Part shown: in pieces, positions 36,734-43,249 of the stretch | How the letters are laid out: every line of letters starts with the position of its first letter | How positions within the stretch are numbered: the first letter of the stretch is position 1 | Origin: Planctomycetales bacterium | Lineage (GTDB): Bacteria > Planctomycetota > Planctomycetia > Pirellulales > Thermoguttaceae | Length of the DNA: 49,223 nucleotides | NCBI GenBank assembly: GCA_007119795.1 | Contig: SKOZ01000012.1 | Span: 1-49,223 of the forward strand | Reading direction: 5' to 3' | Notes under the pieces: model-generated | The model's input: the letters and a program-made list of their open reading frames with translations, nothing else | What the model was told of the DNA's origin: nothing | The model's database searches: none | Translations under genes and position numbers: made by a program

Positions 36734-37927
36734 TCAGGTATGATAATCGGCATTGATCCGCACGTACTCGGCCGTCAGGTCCGAGGTCCAGAAGCGGGCC
36801 GCGGCCTGGCCTTCGCGAAGGGAGAGGGCCACGTGGGCCTCGAAGCGCTCGCGGATCGCCGCGGAGACGGCGGCGGCGTCGAAGGCGGCGGGGCTGCCGC
36901 GATCGAAGAGGAGGAAGCCGTTGATCGAGAGGCTCAGCCCGCTCGGATCGAAGGGGACCCCCGCGTAGCCCGCGGCGGAGACGATCCGCCCCCAGTTCGG
37001 GTCGGCCCCGGCGATGGCCGTCTTCACCAGCGCACTGTGGGCGACGGTGCGGGCGATGGCCAAGGCCGCGGCGCGGTCGGGGCATCCGGTGACGTCGATC
37101 GTGATCAGGTGGGTGGCCCCCTCGCCGTCGGCCGGGATCTTGGTCGCCAGCTCCACGGCCAGGGTCCGCAGGGCCTCTTCGAAGGAGGCCAGGTCCTCAC
37201 CGGTCAGCGGCGGGCCGCCGGCGGTGCCGTTGGCGAGGAGAAGGACCGTATCGTTGGTGCTCATGTGCCCCTCGACGCTGATGCAGTTGAAGCTCTCGTC
37301 GACCACGCGGACGAGGAGCGACTGAGCCGCGGTCGGCGCCAGGGGCGCATCGGTGAGGAAGATGCCGAAGAGCGTGGCCATTCGCGGGCCGATCATCCCC
37401 GCCCCCTTCGCGAGCCCGGCGATGCGGTGCTCGCGCCCGGCGATGCGTACGGTGCGGCGGGCGGTCTTCTCGCACTTGTCGGTGGTCATGATGCCGCGGG
37501 CCGCGGCAAGGAAGGCGGCCTCGTCGCCGGCCAGCCGTGCGGCGGCGGCGGTAATGCCCGCCGCCACCCGGTCCATGGGGAGGAATTCGCCGATGATTCC
37601 CGTGGAGAGGACGAGCACCTCCTCCTCGGCGGCACCGCACGCGGCGGCGGTCAGGCGCGCCATTTCCTCGGCGTCGCGCACACCCCGCGCACCCGTGCAG
37701 GCATTGGCGTTGCCCGAGTTGGCCACGATGGCGCGGAAGCCCGTACCCGGCGTCCGCGACCAATCGAGGGCCACCGGAGCGGCGTAGACCAGATTCTGCG
37801 TGTAGACGCCGGCGGCCGCGGCGGGCCCATCGGAGACGATGAGGACGACGTCGGGCTTGGCGGCGTCGCCCTTAATCCCGCTGTGGACGCCGGCGAAACG
37901 AAAGCCGTTGGGGAGGGGGACGGTCAT
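36734..37927 (-). CDS. argJ: Bifunctional ornithine acetyltransferase/N-acetylglutamate synthase ArgJ
   Basis: The 397-residue protein matches ArgJ: NSGNANACTG (70-79), STGIIGEFLP, the self-cleavage site KGAGMIGPRMATLFG with nucleophile Thr185, and the C-terminal ending AEYVRINADYHT. The chain cuts itself before Thr185 into two subunits. The enzyme moves the acetyl group from N-acetylornithine to glutamate in arginine synthesis (cytoplasm). The start at 37927 opens the family's N-terminus (VPLPNGFRFAGVHSGIK); AGGAG lies 13 bases upstream. No other arg gene is in the window. It is divergent from tyrS. Confidence 0.97.
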   Translation of the reverse strand: MTVPLPNGFRFAGVHSGIKGDAAKPDVVLIVSDGPAAAAGVYTQNLVYAAPVALDWSRTPGTGFRAIVANSGNANACTGARGVRDAEEMARLTAAACGAAEEEVLVLSTGIIGEFLPMDRVAAGITAAAARLAGDEAAFLAAARGIMTTDKCEKTARRTVRIAGREHRIAGLAKGAGMIGPRMATLFGIFLTDAPLAPTAAQSLLVRVVDESFNCISVEGHMSTNDTVLLLANGTAGGPPLTGEDLASFEEALRTLAVELATKIPADGEGATHLITIDVTGCPDRAAALAIARTVAHSALVKTAIAGADPNWGRIVSAAGYAGVPFDPSGLSLSINGFLLFDRGSPAAFDAAAVSAAIRERFEAHVALSLREGQAAARFWTSDLTAEYVRINADYHT

Positions 37928-38185
37928 CGTGCGCGAACGCTCCTGGTGGGAAAGGCCGGCGGACCACCGCCGCCTGCAGGGCCATCGGCGTCGGGGCGCA
38001 CCCGCGCGGCGCGGGTGGCGAGCATGAATGTCGCCAGCCGAGGCTCGACTGTCAAGAGAGAACAGCCGCGGTGCCGCTCCCCCGACGACGCGGAAGCGGG
38101 TAGAATCTCTCCTCACGGCACCGAGCCGCTGCTCGCCGCCGGGGTTTCCCGGAAACCGCGTTTCTTGACCGAGACCTTCACCGAC

Positions 38186-39481
38186 ATGCACGACATCATC
38201 GCCGAACTCTCCTGGCGGGGGCTGATCCACCAGACCACCGACGCCTCCCAGTTGGCGGCCTGGCTCCTGGAGCGGCCGCGGACCCTGTACGCGGGCTTCG
38301 ACCCTACGGCAAAGAGCCTCCATGTCGGCCATCTCATGGCACTGCTGGTCTTGCGCCGCTTCCAGCAGGCGGGCCACCGCCCCATCGCCGTGGTGGGCGG
38401 GGCGACGGGGATGATCGGCGATCCCAGCGGCAAGAGCGAGGAGCGAAACCTCCTCTCCGAAAAGGCGTTGCGGGCCAACGTGGCAGGCATCGAGAAGCAG
38501 CTCCGCCGCTTCCTCGACTTCGACGCCGCGTCGAACGCCGCCCTCCTGGTGGACAACTACGACTGGATGGGCCGCTTCGGCTACCTCGAGTTCCTCCGCG
38601 ACGTGGGCAAGCACTTCCCCGTCGGCGCCATGCTCGCCAAAGACTCCGTGCGCAGCCGCCTGGAGCGGGCCGACGCCGGCTTGAGCTACACCGAGTTCAG
38701 CTACATGCTCCTCCAGGCTTACGACTTCGTCCACCTCTTCGACACCTTCGGCTGCGAGATGCAGATCGGCGGCAGCGACCAGTGGGGAAACATCACCGCG
38801 GGCATCGACCTCGCCCGCCGGCTCCGCGGCGCGCAGCTCTACGGCATGACCTGCCCGCTGCTGACCAAGAGCGACGGCACGAAGATGGGCAAGACCGAGG
38901 GGGGCGCCCTCTGGCTGGACCCGGAGCGGACCAGCCCCTACGCCTTCTACCAATACTGGATCAACCTGGACGACGCCGACGTGCCCACCTGCCTGGCCTT
39001 CTTCACCGACCTCTCCCGAAAGGCCGTTGCGGAGACCCTCGCCGAACACCGGGCCGATCCCGGCCGCCGCACGGCCCAGCGCCGCCTCGCCGCCGAACTG
39101 ACGCGCCTCGTCCACGGCGCCGAGGGCCTCGCTGCCGCCGAGCGGGCCACGGCGGTCTTCTTCGGCGCCGAGATCCAAAAGCTCGACGACCGCCAACTCG
39201 GCGAAATCTTCGCCGATGTCCCTAGCCGCGAGCTTCCCGCCGACCGCCTCAGCGGCGAGGGGCTCTCGATTATCGACGCCCTCGTCGAAGCCGGGTTGGT
39301 CAAGTCCAACAGCGAGGCGCGACGCGCCGTCACGCAAGGGGGAGCCTACGTGAACAACCGCCGCGTCGATTCGCTCGACCGCCGCCTCACTGCCGCCGAT
39401 CTGGCGAGCGAATCCATGGTCGTCCTCCGCGCCGGGAAAAAGCGGTACGCGCTCCTCCGCTTAGGACGGCCCGGCAAGTAG
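38186..39481 (+). CDS. tyrS: Tyrosyl-tRNA synthetase
   Basis: The 431-residue class I synthetase has HVGHL (46-50, the HIGH motif), GGATGMIGDPSGKSEER, SYMLLQAYDF, GGSDQWGNI and KMGKT (233-237, the KMSKS motif with Gly and Thr). A C-terminal S4 RNA-binding domain follows (VKSNSEARRAVTQGGAYVNNRRV). It charges tRNA-Tyr. The start ATG 38186 gives the usual N-terminus; no ribosome site of the AGGAGG kind is visible, and no tRNA-like T-box leader was found in the 258 bases to argJ. It converges with the sulfatase-like gene. Confidence 0.97.
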   Translation: MHDIIAELSWRGLIHQTTDASQLAAWLLERPRTLYAGFDPTAKSLHVGHLMALLVLRRFQQAGHRPIAVVGGATGMIGDPSGKSEERNLLSEKALRANVAGIEKQLRRFLDFDAASNAALLVDNYDWMGRFGYLEFLRDVGKHFPVGAMLAKDSVRSRLERADAGLSYTEFSYMLLQAYDFVHLFDTFGCEMQIGGSDQWGNITAGIDLARRLRGAQLYGMTCPLLTKSDGTKMGKTEGGALWLDPERTSPYAFYQYWINLDDADVPTCLAFFTDLSRKAVAETLAEHRADPGRRTAQRRLAAELTRLVHGAEGLAAAERATAVFFGAEIQKLDDRQLGEIFADVPSRELPADRLSGEGLSIIDALVEAGLVKSNSEARRAVTQGGAYVNNRRVDSLDRRLTAADLASESMVVLRAGKKRYALLRLGRPGK

Positions 39482-39522
39482 CCGGATCCGTTGCCAATCC
39501 CCGCCGGTGGATGCCCTCCCCC

Positions 39523-40725
39523 TCAACCGAGGCTGTCCACGAGAAGTGGGTCGAGGGGGGGGGCCTCGACCGCCTCCCCATGACGGACCGATTCCTCGCA
39601 CCGGGCCAGGGCCGTGGACATGGCCTCGACGACCGCGCCGCAACGGTCGGCCACGTCGTTCACCTCCCAGCGGTCGTCGGGCATGGCAAAAAGCTCCGGC
39701 GGGTCCAGGTTCCGGAACCACCAGGCCGGTGTGCGCAGCCCCTGCTCGCCGTCGCCGGCGACCAGCACCCGGTCGCGCGGCCAGGGTTCCTCCTCGATAA
39801 GGCGGGCCAGATCGTGCCCGTGCGGGCCGAATCCCTCGCCGCTGCCGAACCAGGCGGCCAACGTCGCCCCCAGGTCGGCCGGCTGCACGAAGGCGGCAGT
39901 CCGCAGGGCGGACTCGCGGTCGCGAGGGAACCGGACCACCAGAGGCACGCGTACCAGTTCTCCATAGAGTGCACCGCCGGGGCCCACCAACCCGTGCTCG
40001 CCGAGAGACAGGCCCCGCGGCGAAGCCACCGCGAGCAGAAAATCGCCGCCGTCGAGCTCGGGGCGGAGGTGGTGGATCAGGCCACCGAGGCAGTCGTCGA
40101 GCAGCGAGACCTGGCCGGCGTAGGCCTGAAGCAGTCCCCAGAGGCGATCGGGGTCGTCATCAGGCCCGATCTCAAGATCGGGAACGGCTATGTCGTGCGG
40201 AGGGGCCGGGTCTCCCGGCTCGACGTACCGTTCGCGGTAGGAATAGGGAGCGTCCCACGGGGCGCCAAGACCACGAAAATGGGCCCAGACCATCGAGGGG
40301 CCCTTCGCCGGGTCGAGTTGTTCCAGCAGTGCTCCGAAGCAACCCGCAAGGTGGGTCTCATCGAGGCCATTTGCGGCCCCCTTTGCTGCTGGGGGCGGGA
40401 GCGTAACGATTTCGGAGAAAGCCTCTGCCCCGGGAAACGCGGGTGCCGCTGGGTCGTCGGTCACCAGCACCGTCTGCGCTTTCGCGCCCACTCGGGCCGC
40501 CAGTGGCAGGCGCGCGGCGCGGCTCCCAACCGGTTCGATGGGGTGCCCCCCGCGCCAATAGCCATCATAGACCCTATCAAGGTGGGGGGCGGCGGTGTAG
40601 GCAAAGTCGCACAGAAGCGATTCAGCGGCCAACTCGTCGAAGGCCGGCGTGGCGACCCAACCGTTCCCGTAAGCGCCTAGAAAGCCGTTGTGCAACCGAT
40701 CGATGAGAAGACAGAGGGCGCGCAT
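39523..40725 (-). CDS. Sulfatase-like protein without catalytic cysteine
   Basis: The 400-residue protein follows the sulfatase fold: LCLLIDRLHNGFLGAYGNGWVATPAFDELAAES matches the usual N-terminal block, and later parts read LLQAYAGQVSLLDDCLGGLIHHL and HGLVGPGGALYGELVRVPLVVRFP. The metal Asp pair is reduced to Asp9-Arg10. At the place of the C-x-P-x-R motif it has AAPHLDR (45-51) with no Cys or Ser, so no formylglycine can form. There is no signal peptide, so it is probably cytoplasmic. It may be a non-enzymatic binding protein or a changed enzyme. A TATAAT box directly precedes the start, suggesting a leaderless message. Confidence 0.78.
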   Translation of the reverse strand: MRALCLLIDRLHNGFLGAYGNGWVATPAFDELAAESLLCDFAYTAAPHLDRVYDGYWRGGHPIEPVGSRAARLPLAARVGAKAQTVLVTDDPAAPAFPGAEAFSEIVTLPPPAAKGAANGLDETHLAGCFGALLEQLDPAKGPSMVWAHFRGLGAPWDAPYSYRERYVEPGDPAPPHDIAVPDLEIGPDDDPDRLWGLLQAYAGQVSLLDDCLGGLIHHLRPELDGGDFLLAVASPRGLSLGEHGLVGPGGALYGELVRVPLVVRFPRDRESALRTAAFVQPADLGATLAAWFGSGEGFGPHGHDLARLIEEEPWPRDRVLVAGDGEQGLRTPAWWFRNLDPPELFAMPDDRWEVNDVADRCGAVVEAMSTALARCEESVRHGEAVEAPPLDPLLVDSLG

Positions 40726-40732
40726 GAATCCC

Positions 40733-40761
40733 ATTATAGCGGAGGCGCAGGGGGGTAACAG
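40733..40761 (-). promoter_or_regulatory. Promoter for a leaderless transcript of the sulfatase-like gene
   Basis: On the minus strand CTGTTA (40761-40756), 17 bases, then a perfect TATAAT (40738-40733), with 7 bases to the A of the ATG at 40725. Transcription would begin at or next to the start codon. There is no ribosome site. An in-frame ATG inside the -10 box (40734) would be used only by a longer transcript. Confidence 0.5.
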
Positions 40762-40870
40762 GTAACCGTTCACGGGGGACGGGGCCATTTTTCGGGCATC
40801 GGCGGTCGCTAAAGACAGGGTCTATTGGCCGAAAAATGGACCCGTCCCCGGCCGGCCCGTGAACGGTTAC
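40762..40870. repeat. 109-bp palindromic element, copy B of the GTAACCGTTCACG family
   Basis: GTAACCGTTCACG (40762-40774) and its exact complement CGTGAACGGTTAC (40858-40870) form the ends. Inside them are GGGGACGGGGCCATTTTTCG and, on the right arm, CCGAAAAATGGACCCGTCCC, again inverted copies. The middle of about 33 bases is unrelated to the core of copies A and C. It lies between the sulfatase-like and ferritin genes. Confidence 0.85.
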
Positions 40871-41296
40871 GGTTGACAGACACCTCGACCAAGGGGTGCT
40901 GCCGGGCGGCCAAATCGAGGGGGGGGCTCGGGACCATTCGGCAAAGCGTCCGCTCCCATCGCCAGAGGCTGTTTGGTGCAGGGTTTCCCGGTGTTGGGCG
41001 CAGGCCGGCTTGCCGCGCGAGGACCGCTCGCAACAATGGAGCGGATCCCCCGCGGAACGGTTCGCGGCCCCCGCCGGGAAAGGTTGGCGGCCGGCACGGA
41101 TGGCGGTCGGTGGGGTGGCTGAAGGCTCGAGGAGCCATCTCCGCGCTCGAGCCGGATGTTCTCTCCCGGCCAACGATCGGCCGGTGGGGCAGGGGATGTC
41201 ACACATAGCGCCTACCGGCGGAAGCAGGACCAGTGCCGCAGGGCCGTTGCCGGCGATCCACGCCAATCCCTATTCAACAACCGAAAGGAACCGGAC

Positions 41297-41806
41297 ATGC
41301 TAGGAAATAAGGTCCAAGAAGCGTTCAACGAGCAACTCAACGCCGAGTACGCCTCCTCCTACCTCTACCTCTCCATGGCGGCCTACGCCGAGGCCGAGAA
41401 CCTCAAGGGAGTAGCCCACTGGTTCCGCGTGCAGTCGCAGGAGGAACTGCATCATGCCATGAAAATCTTCGAATTCGTCGTCGATCGCGGGGGGCGGGTC
41501 CTGCTGACGGCGATCGAGGCCCCGGCCACGAAGTGGAAGTCGCCGCTGCACCTCTTCGAGGCCACACTCGAACACGAACAGTACGTTACGAAGCGGATCG
41601 ACAAGCTCGTCGACTTGAGCATTGCCGAGAACGACCACGCCTCGCACGGTTTCCTCCAATGGTTTGTCAACGAGCAGGTCGAAGAAGAGGCCACCGTGGA
41701 GGAGATCATCGCCCAGCTCAAGCTCGTGGAAGGGGCACCCGGTGGGCTCTTCCTCCTGGACCGGGAACTGGCACAGCGGGGCCTGAGAGCGGGCACGAAT
41801 GACTAG
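41297..41806 (+). CDS. Ferritin (FtnA-like)
   Basis: The 169-residue four-helix protein has the ferroxidase ligands of bacterial ferritin: NAEYASSYLYLSMAAYAE on helix A, HWFRVQSQEELHHAMKIFEF (Glu/His pair) on helix B, EHEQYVTKRIDKLVD on helix C and QWFVNEQVEEE on helix D. It has no bacterioferritin-type haem Met. Twenty-four subunits would form an iron-storing shell in the cytoplasm. AAAGGAACC precedes the start. It stands alone; no Fur-like box was recognised upstream. Confidence 0.96.
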   Translation: MLGNKVQEAFNEQLNAEYASSYLYLSMAAYAEAENLKGVAHWFRVQSQEELHHAMKIFEFVVDRGGRVLLTAIEAPATKWKSPLHLFEATLEHEQYVTKRIDKLVDLSIAENDHASHGFLQWFVNEQVEEEATVEEIIAQLKLVEGAPGGLFLLDRELAQRGLRAGTND

Positions 41807-41860
41807 ACGGTCCCTGCAGCCCCTTCGCCAGTTTCCGGCGTGCAGGGGCAGCCACCCAAT

Positions 41861-41899
41861 CGGAGTACCCCGGGCATCCCCAGTGCCCGGCGTACTCCG
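41861..41899. terminator. Long two-part hairpin downstream of ferritin
   Basis: CGGAGTAC (41861-41868) pairs with GTACTCCG (41892-41899); after a C/C mismatch, CCGGGCA (41870-41876) pairs with TGCCCGG (41884-41890). It begins 55 bases after the ferritin stop. No T-run, so terminator function is a guess. Confidence 0.5.
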
Positions 41900-41910
41900 G
41901 CAGGCCCGCT

Positions 41911-41952
41911 ATGGTGCGCGCGGTGATTAGGGCGCCCGGATGGGCGATGCCT
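41911..41952 (+). repeat. Dispersed intergenic repeat, copy 3 (second half)
   Basis: AGGGCGCCCGGATGGGCGAT (from 41929), followed by GCCT, matches 14943-14965 with two substitutions and one inserted base. Its end is 182 bases upstream of the next start codon. Confidence 0.5.
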
Positions 41953-42133
41953 GCTGCGCCGACCACTCCGGCAATACCACGGCGCAAGAATCGGTGCGAA
42001 CGAGCGGGGGCGAACCGGTGCCGTCCGGGCCGTTGGGGGTTATGATGTACGATTATGGCGGTGCGCGCGTGCGGTCGCGCATGCGCGGATTTACCGTCTC
42101 GGTTCGTCCCACGAGCGAAGAGGCGATCGATCG

Positions 42134-43129
42134 ATGCAGCGCCGAGTTCTCGCCCTCCCGGTCGGCCTGGTAGCGTTACTCCTGGCGGCGGCCGCTTCGT
42201 CGGCAGGCCAGGAAGAATTCCCCCCGCAGATAGCGCCCCCCCTGCGAGCCGCGGAAGTCCAAATGGCGGCGAGCTTCGGCCAACTCGTGGAGACGAACCA
42301 GCTCCGATTCGCCGTCGTCGCTGGCAGGATCACGATAATCCATCTGGGAATCGCCAACCTGACCGACACCGCCGTCCGCGACGACCGCCGCGAGCACTAC
42401 AGCATTCTCGCACAGCCTGAAGGGTTCCACGTCGATTACGAGGTATCCTCTGGAGACGAGCGGCTCTCGATTGCGATTCGCGCCGGCCAGTCGGTCGAGC
42501 TCCGCTATCTTCCCGCGGACGACGCTGGTGGGGCGCAAGTGGAGTTTTCTCAGGCGGCGGGTTCGCCCACGGTACTCTCCGTGCGCAGCGGTTCCCGGCA
42601 GCAGCGGTTCGAGGCGGCCTCACTTTGGCACCTCCTTATTGCCCATCCCGCCCCCAGCCGGGAGTACCTCCTTCCCCACCTGGCGGTTCTCCGTCCCGAC
42701 TGGCAACTCGGCGAGTTGGCCCGGGCCGTGGAGCGGGAGCTGCTGCGGATGGCGAAGGCGGCCGGCCCGCCCGACCGCGGGCGGTGGGCCGAGCTGGTCG
42801 ACGACCTCGGCGACGACCGCTTCGCCGTGCGCCAAACAGCCGACCGCGAGCTGCGCCGTACGGGCCGCCAGGTGGCTTCCTTTCTAGAAGATCTCGATCC
42901 GGCGCAGCTCGGCGCCGAGCAGCATTTCCGCGTCCGGCGGATCCTGTTCGACCTCGATCGGCAGGAATTCGAGGATGTACCTGCGGAGGTGGCATCGGCA
43001 CTGCTCGGCGATGCGGCCGTCTGGCGGGCCCTCCTCGAGCGCGAGGATCCTGCCGTGCACCACATGGCGGCCGAGTATCTTGCCGCGCTCACCGGCGAGG
43101 CGATGGACCGCGGCTCCGAGGCCGATTGA
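42134..43129 (+). CDS. Secreted protein with HEAT-like region, function unknown
   Basis: The 331-residue protein has a clear signal peptide (MQRRVLALPVGLVALLLAAAASSAGQ). A beta-rich middle (about 40-155) is followed by helical repeats that look HEAT-like (about 185-320: WAELVDDLGDDRFAVRQTADRELRRTGRQVASFLEDL...HFRVRRILFDLD). Similar tails occur in planctomycete WD40/HEAT proteins. It probably acts in the periplasm as a binding protein. The VIT-VWA gene follows 120 bases downstream on the same strand. I do not recognise a named family for the middle part. Confidence 0.72.
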   Translation: MQRRVLALPVGLVALLLAAAASSAGQEEFPPQIAPPLRAAEVQMAASFGQLVETNQLRFAVVAGRITIIHLGIANLTDTAVRDDRREHYSILAQPEGFHVDYEVSSGDERLSIAIRAGQSVELRYLPADDAGGAQVEFSQAAGSPTVLSVRSGSRQQRFEAASLWHLLIAHPAPSREYLLPHLAVLRPDWQLGELARAVERELLRMAKAAGPPDRGRWAELVDDLGDDRFAVRQTADRELRRTGRQVASFLEDLDPAQLGAEQHFRVRRILFDLDRQEFEDVPAEVASALLGDAAVWRALLEREDPAVHHMAAEYLAALTGEAMDRGSEAD

Positions 43130-43249
43130 CAACCGTCGGCTGGGCCGGTCGCGGGCAGGAACTTTCGGGCGGTTGGCGGCGTCTTATGCAATGGCCCGCA
43201 CGGCCACGTCGGCCAGTGCGGTGCCCCCGATTCCTACGGAGCCCCCGCC

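Larger units (their letters stand above)
40726..41296. other. Divergent intergenic region with palindromic element
   Basis: This 571-base gap holds the leaderless promoter, the palindromic element 40762-40870, and about 425 bases upstream of ferritin in which no gene, iron box or convincing promoter is seen. Confidence 0.55.
41807..42133. other. Intergenic region with hairpin and dispersed repeat
   Basis: No gene is seen in 327 bases. It holds the hairpin 41861-41899, one repeat copy (41911-41952) and a weak promoter candidate for the next gene, TATGAT at 42041-42046 with GTGCCG 17 bases upstream. Confidence 0.5.

Noticed and set aside
37928..39337. 470-residue N-terminal extension of ArgJ running opposite tyrS
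   Set aside because: It is the shadow of the tyrS codons on the other strand; ArgJ has its normal length from 37927.
40873..40901. TTGACA at 40873 as a promoter for ferritin
   Set aside because: No -10 box at 16-18 bases, and the ferritin start is over 400 bases away.
40896..41303. Open frames between the palindromic element and ferritin
   Set aside because: They are Arg/Pro/Ser-rich in all frames, without ribosome sites or recognisable motifs.
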